From contig CAWJLP010000005.1 in NCBI GenBank assembly GCA_963843745.1, positions 186,001-250,000 of the forward strand: a stretch of 64,000 nt of DNA, in the 5' to 3' direction. Below the pieces are notes generated by a model, which worked only from the letters and a program-made list of their open reading frames with translations, was not told the origin of the DNA and did no database searches. Positions 8,701-16,026 of the stretch are shown in pieces (position 1 is the first letter of the stretch; every line of letters starts with the position of its first letter). The position numbers and the translations under genes were made by a program. Source of the stretch: Trebonia sp963843745. GTDB lineage: Bacteria > Actinomycetota > Actinomycetes > Streptosporangiales > Streptosporangiaceae.

Positions 8701-8759
8701 CCGTCGTCCGACGGGAAGAACGGACCGGACGCCCGGTGGCGGGGGGGCTCGCTATTCAC
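5733..8759 (-). CDS. MecA-like penicillin-binding protein with long Gln/Gly/Tyr repeat cytoplasmic domain
   Basis: About 1008 residues. Residues 1-460 are almost entirely Gly, Gln, Tyr and Pro in tandem repeats. A single membrane helix lies at about 463-485 after a basic run. An NTF2-like MecA_N domain (about 495-610) and a transpeptidase domain (about 690-1008) follow. The catalytic motifs are present: STMK (Ser about 763), SCN (about 819) and KTGT (about 953). It should cross-link peptidoglycan outside the membrane. The MecA_N domain suggests a low-affinity class B PBP. GTG 8759 was chosen because upstream codons would run into the divergent FAH gene 23 bp away. The repeat domain would be intracellular. 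Confidence 0.88.
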   Translation of the reverse strand: MNSEPPRHRASGPFFPSDDGTVPQAQPSGQPDNEQSGQGQPGQGQAEQGQTGYGQQGQDQPGYGQPPWLGQQGHDEPPYGQPPSQGQQGHDEPPHGQPPWHGQQLGYGDPGYGQGQQGYGQEGAGQQGYGQQGAGQQGYGQEGAGQQSYGQQGAGQQSYGQQGHGPQPSFEPAPGPRNGYGQEPGYGQQPGHGQETGYGQQPGYGQETDYGQQGGYGQDQRYGQTEGYGQPPGYGQPPGYGQDPRYSQQPGYEQQGQDQPGYGQPPGYGQQQGYGQDPRYSQQPGYEQQGQDQPGYGQPPGYGQQQGYGQDPRYSQQPGYEQQGQDQPGNGQPPGYDQQQGYGQDPRYSQQPGYEQQGQDQPGNGQPPWHGQQPASGTAGYGQQGYGQGQQGSLGQLGFGEQPGQQGHGQQGYGQQPGPHQSAVYGPRDYGSGDYAPPGHQPPAGNDGRAKHGGGGGRRRKRTMIALIAGAVAVVVVAAVVVYKVVAGPGAPATGFVPSGSTPAQDAAQITTAFLQAWETGDYAKAANYTDHPAAAQAALTANTRYLNLKKMTGSAGNVTAATASATATTPQAVTFGVNDVVSQGTGAGALQGTWSYHSTLTAYQKANSNVWFVAWKPDVIAPNLTATTHLAAAVAPPQVVSVTDASGNALTTYNDAGLTKITGLLEKGAPPGQGKPGLNVQIETVKGQPVANSQAVVVAPQNIADLSTTISQQAENAARNAVAMHPKSAMVVIQPSTGKILAIANNAGQNDFALTAAVAPGSTMKVITSTALLSSGALSANSPVACPAAYTVTGITYHNDQHESEPPGTPFSTDFAQSCNNAFSTQWPHLTGGASLAATAQKYYGLNQKWNIGLGDLSASYFNAPASATGSELAQEAFGEGQLIASPIAMASVAATVDNGTFKQPILVDGIKQVTATPLPVSTDSQLKEMMRDVVTSGTAAGLGFGPDVYAKTGTADIQGQDQPNSWLVAFDPSKDVAVGTLVVNAGYGAQFAGPEAAAFLSNYSGG
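7665..8072. repeat. 102-bp coding minisatellite, four units
   Basis: Units begin at 7665, 7767, 7869 and 7971, each 102 bp (34 codons) and nearly identical. Conserved marks include DPRYSQQPGYEQQGQDQP. The fourth unit is the most diverged. The copies stay in frame within the PBP gene, so copy-number changes would lengthen or shorten the cytoplasmic domain without breaking the gene. Confidence 0.9.
8281..8410. repeat. 30-bp coding repeat, four units plus a partial
   Basis: Units at 8281, 8311, 8341 and 8371 encode ten-residue QxYGQxGAGQ blocks within the N-terminal domain of the PBP. They alternate between two variants, which suggests expansion of a 60-bp pair. Confidence 0.85.
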
Positions 8760-8782
8760 TCTTGCGAGGCTACCCTGGCGGC

Positions 8783-9679
8783 GTGACCCACATCTTCCGT
8801 TACCTAACACCCATCGACGATGGACCAATGGTCGGTGTCCGCGACGACGCGGGCCTGTACCCGCTGGACGTGCCCTCGCTCGGCACCCTGCTGGCCAGTC
8901 CCGCCGGCGACATCAGGGCCGCCGTCGAGGATGCCGTGAAGGCCGCGCCAATCACGGAACAGCCGGTCCTGCTGCCGCCCGCCGACGGCCGGATGGAGAT
9001 ATGGGCGGCCGGCGTCACCTACACCCGGTCCAGGGAAGCGCGTCTCGAGGAGAGCGGCGGCGCCGATTTCTACCAGCGGGTCTACGAAGCGGACCGGCCC
9101 GAGCTGTTCTTCAAGTCGGTGCCCTGGCGCGTGGTCACCGACGCCGAGCCGATCGCGATCCGGCGTGACTCGGCGCTGAACGTGCCAGAGGCTGAGCTGG
9201 CCATCGTCGTCAACTCCGCCGCCGAGATCGTCGGCTACACGGTCAGCGATGACGTCTCCTCGCGCGCCATCGAGGGCGAGAACCCGCTTTACCTGCCGCA
9301 GGCGAAGATCTACGCCGGGGCGTGCGCGCTCGCGGCTGGCATCCGCCCGGCGTGGGAGGTCGACGCGAGCGACCTCGCCGTCACCGTCCGCGTCATCAGG
9401 GGCGACGCAGTCGCCTGGGAAGGCGGCACCCGCACCAGCCAGCTGCACCGGCCGCTGCCGAGCCTGGTCGACTGCCTGTTCGCCGAGGAGAACTTCCCCG
9501 ACGGCGTCATCATCTCCACCGGGACGGGCATCGTGCCGGACATGGACTTCACGCTGCAGCCCGCCGACCTGGTCACCATCGAGATCGAGCAGGTCGGCAC
9601 GCTGACAAACCCGGTCGTGGCCGGCAAGACTGACCTGGGATGGCTGAGCTCGGGAGCCGGCCGGGGACGTTACGAATAA
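8783..9679 (+). CDS. Fumarylacetoacetate-hydrolase (FAH) family protein
   Basis: 298 residues. The C-terminal two-thirds has the FAH fold, with WAAGVTYTRSREARLEE, then PEAELAIVV and GYTVSDDVSSRAIEGENPLY. The acidic residues expected to hold Mg or Ca are present (Glu and Asp in these segments). The GVTY-x-RSR-x-AR motif resembles 2-keto-3-deoxy-sugar-acid dehydratases of this superfamily, but substrate prediction from sequence is unsafe. GTG 8783 is 23 bp from the divergent PBP start, so the two promoters overlap. Confidence 0.82.
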   Translation: MTHIFRYLTPIDDGPMVGVRDDAGLYPLDVPSLGTLLASPAGDIRAAVEDAVKAAPITEQPVLLPPADGRMEIWAAGVTYTRSREARLEESGGADFYQRVYEADRPELFFKSVPWRVVTDAEPIAIRRDSALNVPEAELAIVVNSAAEIVGYTVSDDVSSRAIEGENPLYLPQAKIYAGACALAAGIRPAWEVDASDLAVTVRVIRGDAVAWEGGTRTSQLHRPLPSLVDCLFAEENFPDGVIISTGTGIVPDMDFTLQPADLVTIEIEQVGTLTNPVVAGKTDLGWLSSGAGRGRYE

Positions 9680-9681
9680 CT

Positions 9682-10392
9682 TCAGGTGGTAGCCGAGAAG
9701 GTGGCGGTAGCGAGCACCGTACCGTTCGCGGTGACCAGCCGCGCCCCGACCGGAGGGCCATTGTCGGTCCAGGCGGGACTCCCCCACGAGCCGTAACCGT
9801 CGGCCAGCCGGAACGACCCGACGGTCGTGATATGCCCGTCCGGGCCTACCAGCTGGCAGATCACGGTGTTGTTGCCGGACTCCAGGTCAACGGTCATGTA
9901 CATCCACCGCGACTCACCGTTGTACGCGAAGACGTGGCCCACGGTGTCGTGGTCGCTGGCGGCAACCAGCGTGCCCTCCCTCAGCGTCGAGCTCGCCGCC
10001 GGCGCGGTCGACGTGTGCAGGCCCCAGCCGCCCAGGGCGGCGCCTAGCAGGGCGACCACGACCGCGGCGGCCGCCAGCACCCGGCGGGGGCTGAACCCGT
10101 GACCCCACGCCGGCCGGCGCCTGCGGTGGCGGAGCGGCTGGGGGGCGGGCGCCGCCAGGCCGATCCGGTCCATGACCCGGGTCTCGAATCCCGCCGGCGG
10201 TTCCGCGGTGGGCAGCAGGCCGAGCATTTGCTCGCCGGTCATCGTCAGCTGGCGGACGTGCTCGCGGCACGCCTCGCAGTGGTCCAGGTGCGCGAGCGCC
10301 TCCGCGCGCTCGCGGCCGGTGAGCACGCCGAGCGCGAGCTCCGCGGCCGAGTCGTGGAACTCAGCGCAGCTCATGCTGTCCAGCTCACTCAT
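9682..10392 (-). CDS. Anti-sigma factor, RskA-like, with zinc-finger motif
   Basis: 236 residues. The cytoplasmic N terminus has the anti-sigma zinc-finger pattern His-x3-Cys-x2-Cys (HLDHCEACREH). A linker, one membrane helix at about residues 105-125 (RVLAAAAVVVALLGAALGGWG) and an extracytoplasmic RskA-type domain follow. It should hold the ECF sigma factor encoded just upstream (10385-10993) inactive at the membrane until cleaved. The two genes overlap by eight bases, so they are co-expressed. Confidence 0.88.
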   Translation of the reverse strand: MSELDSMSCAEFHDSAAELALGVLTGRERAEALAHLDHCEACREHVRQLTMTGEQMLGLLPTAEPPAGFETRVMDRIGLAAPAPQPLRHRRRRPAWGHGFSPRRVLAAAAVVVALLGAALGGWGLHTSTAPAASSTLREGTLVAASDHDTVGHVFAYNGESRWMYMTVDLESGNNTVICQLVGPDGHITTVGSFRLADGYGSWGSPAWTDNGPPVGARLVTANGTVLATATFSATT

Positions 10393-10993
10393 CGTCTACA
10401 TCCTCTGGGATGAGCGCTGCCCGCAATTTCAGCATTCCGTCCCTGATCCTTGTTTTCGCGGTGCCGAGCGGGATGCCTTCCGTCACCGCGACCTGCCGTG
10501 CCGTCATGCCGTAGATACCCGCCATCGCCACGGCCCGAGCCTGCGTGCCCGGCAGCTGGGCGAGAGCGCGGCGCAGCCCGGCGGCGCTGTCGCGGGCGAC
10601 CGCCAGCCGCTCCGGGGTGTCGGTGACCGCGGTGAGCATCGCGGGCAGCTCCGCCGGGTCCACCGGCGCCGAGGTCCGGGCCCGGAGGACGTCGATCGCC
10701 AGGTTGTGGGCAATCGTCGTCAGCCAGGCCCGGACCGATCCCCGCCGCGAGTCATATACCTGGGCGTGCCGCCAGGCTTGTTCGAACGCCTGCTGGGCGA
10801 CGTCTTCCGCGGTGACAGGATCGCGCGTGACGGTCAGCGCGACGCCGTACACCACCCGCTGAAAACGGCGCACGAACGCGACCGCCAAGTCGGCGTCACC
10901 CGCGCCGAGACCAGCGAGCAACGTCTCGTCCGGCAGCCGGTCGGCGTGACTCCCCATCGTCTGCACAGTAAGCGATACGGACGAGCGGCCCAT
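10385..10993 (-). CDS. ECF RNA polymerase sigma factor, SigK-like
   Basis: 202 residues with sigma region 2 (VVYGVALTVTRDPVTAEDVAQ, then VRAWLTTIAHNLAIDVLRAR) and region 4 (GMTARQVAVTEGIPLGTAKTRI). Start ATG 10993 is supported by AGGAG eight bases upstream. It overlaps the RskA-like anti-sigma gene, giving the usual sigma/anti-sigma pair. The gene upstream encodes a small lipoprotein, a likely member of the same unit and a possible target. Confidence 0.9.
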   Translation of the reverse strand: MGRSSVSLTVQTMGSHADRLPDETLLAGLGAGDADLAVAFVRRFQRVVYGVALTVTRDPVTAEDVAQQAFEQAWRHAQVYDSRRGSVRAWLTTIAHNLAIDVLRARTSAPVDPAELPAMLTAVTDTPERLAVARDSAAGLRRALAQLPGTQARAVAMAGIYGMTARQVAVTEGIPLGTAKTRIRDGMLKLRAALIPEDVDDE

Positions 10994-11029
10994 AGAGATT
11001 GCTCCTAGGTCAGGCGATTTCGGCGCGCA

Positions 11030-11605
11030 TCAGTAACCGCCGCCGCCGGACGACGAAGCCGGCGCGCTGGCCGATCCGGAGATGGTCACCGCGGTGGTGA
11101 TGCTCGAACCGGACGGTGCGACCAGGTACCACAGGGCGCCGAAGCCGTTGAGGCCCTGCCCTTTGTCCGTGCCTGGCCCGGTGTCGCCCTGGAAGTAGTA
11201 CAGCGGGTGGCCATCGTAGGTGACCTGCTTGGTGCCGTCGGACCTGGTGATCGTGCCGAGGTCGCTCGCCTGCGCGCCGCCTGTCGCGGTCGGCTGGCCG
11301 GCCGCGATCACCGGCGGCCAGGCCGCGGCGCACGCGCCGTCGCAGGTGGACTTGCCCGAGCTGTCGGCCATGAACAGGTAGACGGCGCGGCCCGCGCTGT
11401 TGGTCAGGAACGAACCGCCCGAACTGGTCTTGGTCGTGATCACGGTCGATGACGCCGAGCTTCCGGACCCGGCGGCGGACGGCGAGGTGCTGCCGCTGCC
11501 GCTGCTACTTCCGCTGCTGCACGCCGCCGCCGCCAGCAGCGCCACAGCCAGTGGCGCGGCGAGCTTGACCGGTACTGGCACCCGGGCCAGCAAGGAGGCG
11601 CTCAT
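11030..11605 (-). CDS. Secreted-repeat lipoprotein (COG4315/Lipoprotein_15 type)
   Basis: About 191 residues. The signal peptide ends in a lipobox (LLAAAACSSG), so the mature protein is lipid-anchored at Cys. A Ser/Gly linker leads to two secreted-repeat modules: GRAVYLFMADSSGKSTCDGACAAAWPP and GHPLYYFQGD with an NGFGALWYLV end. The function of these repeats is unknown. I prefer ATG 11605 because AGAGGA lies nine bases upstream; ATGs at 11614 and 11611 abut that site. It lies 36 bp before the ECF sigma gene, in the same direction. The 170 bp upstream hold no gene. Confidence 0.85.
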   Translation of the reverse strand: MSASLLARVPVPVKLAAPLAVALLAAAACSSGSSSGSGSTSPSAAGSGSSASSTVITTKTSSGGSFLTNSAGRAVYLFMADSSGKSTCDGACAAAWPPVIAAGQPTATGGAQASDLGTITRSDGTKQVTYDGHPLYYFQGDTGPGTDKGQGLNGFGALWYLVAPSGSSITTAVTISGSASAPASSSGGGGY

Positions 11606-11783
11606 TGTCATCATTCCTCTCGTGCGACGCTGGGCTGTTTGCCGCTGCCGCTCGGTTCGGTTGCCATGTGCGAACTAAGTACGGCCGGAAACGGCACCGC
11701 GGCTTGGATTGTGCTGCGTGACCTACGTCACATTCGACGCCTTTGCGCACGCCATGGCAACTTTTCGGTCGGTTTAGTTCCAG

Positions 11784-12467
11784 TTAAGAAGCGGCGCGAG
11801 GGCGGAAGGCGGCGAAGGGGTTGGTGACCACCAGCTCACGGGCGGCGAACCGGTAGACGGTGGCCGGGCGGCCGCCGCTCGCGGCCGGGCGGGAGATGTC
11901 CGCGGTCGGCTCGATGACTCCGCGGCGGGTCAGGATGCGCTGCAGGTTGGTGGCGGACACTGGGTGGCCGAGGGCCGCGGCGTAGGTGTCGCGCAGCCGC
12001 GAGATCGTGAACGTCTCCGGCGCGATCGCGAAGCCGATGTTGGTATAGGACAGCTTCGCGCGCAGCCGCTCCCTGGCCGAGCCGATGATCGATGCGTGGT
12101 CGAACGCGCAGTCCGGCAGCTGGTCCACCGGGTGCCACGCCGTGTCGGCGGGCAGCCGCGGTCCGGCTTCCGGCGCGACCAGCGCAAGGTAGGCGGTCGC
12201 GAGGACGCGCTCCCGCGGATCGCGCGCGGGGTCGCTGCGGGTCTCCAGCTGCTCCAGGTGCGAGATCTCGGGGATGTCCACCTTGGCGGCAAGGTGCCGG
12301 CTGGCGGACGCGCCCAGCCGCTCGCCGGCCCGCAGCGTGCCGCCGGGCAGCGCCCACGCGCCTTCGAACGGGGGTTCCGCGCGCTGCCAGAGCAGCACCT
12401 CGAGCCGCTTGTCCCGGACCTGGAACACGACCCCGAGCGCCTCGTGACGAAAGCAGTCAGCTGGCAC
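11784..12467 (-). CDS. Nudix-domain transcriptional regulator (NrtR-like)
   Basis: 227 residues. An N-terminal Nudix fold (about 1-145) includes FEGAWALPGGTLRAGE. The helix that should carry the REx2EExG catalytic set reads SRHLAAKVDI, so the acidic residues are lost and hydrolysis is unlikely. A C-terminal winged helix (about 150-220) contains LRDTYAAALGHPVSATNLQRIL. This is the NrtR design, where the dead Nudix domain senses an NAD-related ligand such as ADP-ribose. An inverted repeat 18 bp upstream is a likely operator. No NAD genes are adjacent. GTG 12467 is the start. Confidence 0.82.
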   Translation of the reverse strand: MPADCFRHEALGVVFQVRDKRLEVLLWQRAEPPFEGAWALPGGTLRAGERLGASASRHLAAKVDIPEISHLEQLETRSDPARDPRERVLATAYLALVAPEAGPRLPADTAWHPVDQLPDCAFDHASIIGSARERLRAKLSYTNIGFAIAPETFTISRLRDTYAAALGHPVSATNLQRILTRRGVIEPTADISRPAASGGRPATVYRFAARELVVTNPFAAFRPRAAS

Positions 12468-12484
12468 GCACTCATGGTAACGAA

Positions 12485-12507
12485 GTTTTCAATCACGGGT
12501 GGAAAAC
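12485..12507. promoter_or_regulatory. Inverted repeat upstream of the Nudix regulator
   Basis: GTTTTC-N11-GAAAAC is a perfect 6-bp inverted repeat, centred about 29 bp upstream of the regulator start. Its position and symmetry suit autorepression. Confidence 0.5.
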
Positions 12508-12608
12508 AGCCTGGCCGCGAAGTACTCAATCGGCGTACGGTGCGAACTTCTGGTAGTCTCTCCGCGAGGCGCAGAGCTGGCCGTTGTAGTCGGCTTAGCG
12601 CACGTCCC

Positions 12609-12683
12609 GGGCCGTTGGCGCAGCGGGAGCGCGCTTCCCTGACACGGAAGAGGTCACTGGTTCAAATCCAGTACGGCCCACCA
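12609..12683 (+). tRNA. tRNA-Val (anticodon GAC)
   Basis: A 75-nt cloverleaf. The acceptor GGGCCGT pairs with ACGGCCC, the anticodon arm is CTTCC-CTGACAC-GGAAG, the T loop is TTCAAAT, and discriminator A is followed by an encoded CCA. All stems pair well. Confidence 0.97.
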
Positions 12684-12689
12684 GATCAG

Positions 12690-12725
12690 AGGCCATGACG
12701 GCCGAACCGGAGTCATGGCCTTTCG
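12690..12725 (+). terminator. Terminator hairpin after tRNA-Val
   Basis: AGGCCATGAC and GTCATGGCCT form a perfect 10-bp stem with a 12-nt loop, followed by a short T-rich run (TTCGTT). It ends the tRNA transcript and also lies at the stop of the convergent phosphotransferase gene. Confidence 0.75.
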
Positions 12726-13688
12726 TTATCGCGTGATTGCGTCCAGGGTCTCCTGGAGCCCCGTCCAGGACACGAGCGTGTCCGCCGTCCGCTGGTGCGG
12801 ACCGCGGATCTCGGACAGGAATTCCGATATGTCGTTCAGGCCCCAGCGCAGCCGGTACAGCGCCACCGCGTCCTGGTTGACCGTCCGCCCGGTCCGCCAC
12901 GAGTACCGCGCGGCGTCCTGGTCGCCTGAGATCACCCACCACAGGTCTCGCTCTGGCCGGGCCAGCGCGGTCGTGTCCCAGTCGACCAGGCACAGTCCGG
13001 CCCGCGTGCGCAGCAGATTGCCGGGGTGCGGCTCGCCGTGCGTGATGACAGAGGGCCCGGCAGCCTCCCGGACCCGGTCGAGCAGGCCGTCGAATCGCGC
13101 GAAGGCCTGCCGCAGCGGCCGTTCGTACCGGGCCAGAAGATCACGGCCCGGCTCCGCGTACGGACCGCCATTCCAGGGGACGCCCAAGCTGGCCAGGGCC
13201 TGGTCGATGGCCTGGCGGGCGGCCAGCAGCTGCAGTGGCTGGCCGGGCACCTGGATGCCCTGAGGGATCGCGGTATGCAGCCTGGCCAGCATGTCGATGA
13301 TCGCGGCCCGGTCGCCGTCGTCAACCGGGTCCTCGAAACGACGAGGCGCGGCGTCGAGGTACGGAAACAGCGTCAGCGCATGCGGGCTGTCCAGAGTGCC
13401 GACGACCTGACCAGCCCTCGTCGGCACCGGGGCGACGACGAACTCGAGCCCGGCTTCCGTTGCGAGCCAGGCCGCTGTCTGCATCGCCGCCGGCAGGTCG
13501 GGCACCCACGACGCGGCCAGATCGCTGACGGTCACGAACCATCGCGAACCCGTCTGGTCGACCGCGAGCCAGTGGTACCCGCCGAACCCGACGGGCAGGT
13601 AGGACATGTCCTGCACCGTGAGCGCCCACTGGCGAGCCAGCGCAGCGGCGACATCGCTGTCGCGTATATCCGCCGGGCGCTCGCGCAC
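12726..13688 (-). CDS. Aminoglycoside-phosphotransferase-family (APH) protein
   Basis: 320 residues with a kinase-like fold. The catalytic loop is ITHGEPHPGNLL (HGxxHxxN) and the metal-binding motif is LVDWDT. The N-terminal lobe is less regular. Members phosphorylate antibiotics or small alcohols and amines; the substrate cannot be told from sequence. GTG 13688 starts the frame. A TCACCC-N6-GGGTGA palindrome lies 64-81 bp upstream, the same as those at the ADI promoters, so this gene may belong to that regulon. Confidence 0.82.
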   Translation of the reverse strand: MRERPADIRDSDVAAALARQWALTVQDMSYLPVGFGGYHWLAVDQTGSRWFVTVSDLAASWVPDLPAAMQTAAWLATEAGLEFVVAPVPTRAGQVVGTLDSPHALTLFPYLDAAPRRFEDPVDDGDRAAIIDMLARLHTAIPQGIQVPGQPLQLLAARQAIDQALASLGVPWNGGPYAEPGRDLLARYERPLRQAFARFDGLLDRVREAAGPSVITHGEPHPGNLLRTRAGLCLVDWDTTALARPERDLWWVISGDQDAARYSWRTGRTVNQDAVALYRLRWGLNDISEFLSEIRGPHQRTADTLVSWTGLQETLDAITR

Positions 13689-13751
13689 AGGCCGAGGCTA
13701 GGCCGCCGGGCGGGCTGGCAGCAACGAGTTAGCGCGCCCTAGTGATACGCC

Positions 13752-13769
13752 TCACCCTGCCGTGGGTGA
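13752..13769. promoter_or_regulatory. TCACCC-N6-GGGTGA palindrome between arcB and the APH gene
   Basis: TCACCC-tgccgt-GGGTGA. It lies 13 bp beyond the arcB stop and 64 bp before the APH start. It could serve as an operator for the APH gene. With flanking GCC/GGC it could also form a hairpin at the arcB end. The identity of its arms with the sites at 17864 and 23169 favours the operator reading. Confidence 0.6.
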
Positions 13770-13781
13770 AAGGCACTCCCC

Positions 13782-14783
13782 TTATCCGAGGGTGGCAACG
13801 AGAACGGCTTTGATCGTGTGCAGGCGGTTCTCGGCCTGGTCGAAGACGACAGCGGCGGGTGAGCGGAACACCTCATCGGTCACTTCGAGGCCGTCGGTCA
13901 TCCCGGTGTGCTCCATGATCTCGCGCCCCACCACGGTATTCTTGTCGTGGTAAGCGGGCAGGCAGTGCATGAACTTGACTGCGGGATTCCGCGCCTTGCC
14001 CAGCAGGTCGGAATTGACCTGATAGGGGGCAAGCACCCGGACCCGTTCGGTCCAGACGTCCTTGGCCTCCCCCATCGAGACCCACACGTCGGTGTGGATG
14101 AAGTCGACGCCGGCTACGGCCTGCGCGGGGTCCTCGGTGATCGTGATCCGGGCGCCGGTGCGGCCGGCGATGTCCTTGGCCAGGTCGGCGACGTCCTTGG
14201 GCGGATGGAGCTCGGCGGGGCCGCTCAGGCGGACGTCGCTGCCCATCAGCGCGCCCATGACCAGCAGGGACCGGCCCATGTTGAAACGGCAGTCCCCGAC
14301 GAACGCGTAGACCAGCTTGTCGTAGGGCTTGTGGCTGGACTCGTGCATGGTCAAGAAGTCGGCGAGCATCTGGGTGGGATGCCATTCGTCGGTCAGCCCG
14401 TTGTACACCGGCACCCCGGCGTGCGCGGCCAGCTCCTCCACGTCGGATTGGCTGTTGCCGCGGAACTCGATGCCGTCGTACATCCGGCCCAGCACCGCGG
14501 CGGTGTCGGCGATGGACTCCTTGTGGCCCAGCTGGGAGCCCGAGGGGTCCAGGTAGGTGACGTGCGCGCCTTGATCGTAGGCGCCGACCTCGAACGCGGA
14601 CCGGGTCCGGGTCGAGGTCTTGGCGAAGATCAGCGCGATCTCCTTGCCCGCCAGGTGCCGGGTTTCGGTGCCGGCGTATTTGGCGGTCTTCAGCGACTCG
14701 GCCAGCCGCAGCAGGTAGCGCAGCTCAGCCGGGGTGAAGTCGATCTCCTTCAGGAACGAGCGGTTGTGCAGGTTATACGACAT
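13782..14783 (-). CDS. arcB: Ornithine carbamoyltransferase, catabolic ADI-pathway type
   Basis: 333 residues. Signature motifs are STRTRS for carbamoyl-phosphate binding, HPTQ (DEWHPTQMLADF) and FMHCLPAYHD for ornithine binding. In the ADI pathway it converts citrulline and phosphate to ornithine and carbamoyl phosphate. ATG 14783 has an AGAGGA site upstream and is 17 bp after arcA, so the two are co-transcribed. A much longer open frame upstream only overlaps arcA and is not coding. Confidence 0.95.
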   Translation of the reverse strand: MSYNLHNRSFLKEIDFTPAELRYLLRLAESLKTAKYAGTETRHLAGKEIALIFAKTSTRTRSAFEVGAYDQGAHVTYLDPSGSQLGHKESIADTAAVLGRMYDGIEFRGNSQSDVEELAAHAGVPVYNGLTDEWHPTQMLADFLTMHESSHKPYDKLVYAFVGDCRFNMGRSLLVMGALMGSDVRLSGPAELHPPKDVADLAKDIAGRTGARITITEDPAQAVAGVDFIHTDVWVSMGEAKDVWTERVRVLAPYQVNSDLLGKARNPAVKFMHCLPAYHDKNTVVGREIMEHTGMTDGLEVTDEVFRSPAAVVFDQAENRLHTIKAVLVATLG

Positions 14784-14800
14784 GGCCTGTCCTCTCCGGT

Positions 14801-16021
14801 TCAGAAGGCGGGGTCGCGGTCGATGGGGCAGGTCATGCAGTGGCCGCCGCCGCGGCCCTTGCCCAGCTCGAACCCGGCGACGGTGATTACCTCGATGCCC
14901 TGTTTGCGCAGCGCGGTGTTCGTGCCGGTGTTCCGCTCGTAGGCGACGACCACGCCGGGCTCCAGGGCGACCACGTTGTTGCCGTCGTCCCACTGCTCCC
15001 GCTCGGCCTCGAAGGAGTCCCCGCCGGTCTCCACCACCCGCATCTTGCCCACACCCAGCGCCTTGGCCATCAGCTCGGGCAGCGTGCCGTCCTGCTCCTC
15101 GGTCACTAGGTCCTCTGCCGACTCGCCGGGCCGGATCGCCCAGGTCCGCGCCCCGTAGACCACCTGAGGGAACAGCGTGACCAGGTCCCGATCGCACATG
15201 GTGATGACCGTGTCCAGGTGCATGTAGGACCGCGACGCGGGCAGGTGCACGGCCAGCACCTGCTTCGCCGATCCGGCCTGGAACAGCGACCGGGCGATCC
15301 ACAGCACCGCTTGCGGCGTGGTCCGCTCGCCCATGCCGATCATCACCGTGCCGTTCCCGATCGGCTGCACGTCTCCGCCCTCGACATGGCAGCGGCCCCA
15401 GTTCTCCTCGGTCCCGCCCAGCCAGATGGGGAACTCCTCGGCCGTGAACATCGGGTGGAACCGGTAGATCGCCTCCATGATCATGGTCTCCGGCTGCCGG
15501 GCCGGCTTGGTCATCGGGTTGATCGTCACCCCGTTGAAGATCCAGCACGAGCAGTCGCGCTGGAACAAGAAGTTCGGCAGCGGCGGCAGCAGCATCGACG
15601 TCGGATCGGCCATCTCCCAGGCCAGCCCCGCATCCTGCGCCACATCGGCCCGGGTGATCCCGCCGATCAAGAACTCGGCCACCACCGCTGGCTCGGCCGA
15701 CCCGACCCACTGCCGGGCCACCTTCGAGGCGTTGACCCCCACCTGCCGCTCACTCAGGATGTGCCCGCACACCCACTCCCGGGCCTCGGGCTGGGCCAGC
15801 GCCTCGGCCAGCAGCGTCTCGGCCTCGAACACCTCCACCCCGCGGTCGCGCATCGCCTCGGCGAACATGTCATGCTCGGCCTTGGCCCGCGCCACCCACA
15901 GCACGTCATCGAACAGCAGCTCCTCCGCGTTCGATGGGGTCAGCCGCGTGTGCTCCAGCCCAGGCCGGTGCACCATCACCCGGCGCAGCCTGCCCACCTC
16001 CGAATACACCCCGAACGGCAT
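14801..16021 (-). CDS. arcA: Arginine deiminase
   Basis: 406 residues, the normal family length. Visible motifs are NPMTKPAR, CHVEGGD with the catalytic His, and the C-terminal GGGHCMTCPI with the nucleophilic Cys. It hydrolyses arginine to citrulline and ammonia, the first ADI step. The usual RDP motif reads RDC here. ATG 16021 has GAGG eight bases upstream. It lies between a small membrane protein (5 bp upstream) and arcB, in one transcript with the permease. Confidence 0.95.
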   Translation of the reverse strand: MPFGVYSEVGRLRRVMVHRPGLEHTRLTPSNAEELLFDDVLWVARAKAEHDMFAEAMRDRGVEVFEAETLLAEALAQPEAREWVCGHILSERQVGVNASKVARQWVGSAEPAVVAEFLIGGITRADVAQDAGLAWEMADPTSMLLPPLPNFLFQRDCSCWIFNGVTINPMTKPARQPETMIMEAIYRFHPMFTAEEFPIWLGGTEENWGRCHVEGGDVQPIGNGTVMIGMGERTTPQAVLWIARSLFQAGSAKQVLAVHLPASRSYMHLDTVITMCDRDLVTLFPQVVYGARTWAIRPGESAEDLVTEEQDGTLPELMAKALGVGKMRVVETGGDSFEAEREQWDDGNNVVALEPGVVVAYERNTGTNTALRKQGIEVITVAGFELGKGRGGGHCMTCPIDRDPAF

Positions 16022-16026
16022 ATCGA

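Noticed and set aside
12595..12993. Minus frame crossing tRNA-Val
   Set aside because: It runs through the tRNA and its terminator and then antisense of the APH reading frame. It is not a gene.
13782..15710. 642-codon frame suggesting a fusion upstream of arcB
   Set aside because: Only residues from ATG 14783 match ornithine carbamoyltransferase. The upstream part overlaps arcA in another frame and has no domain.
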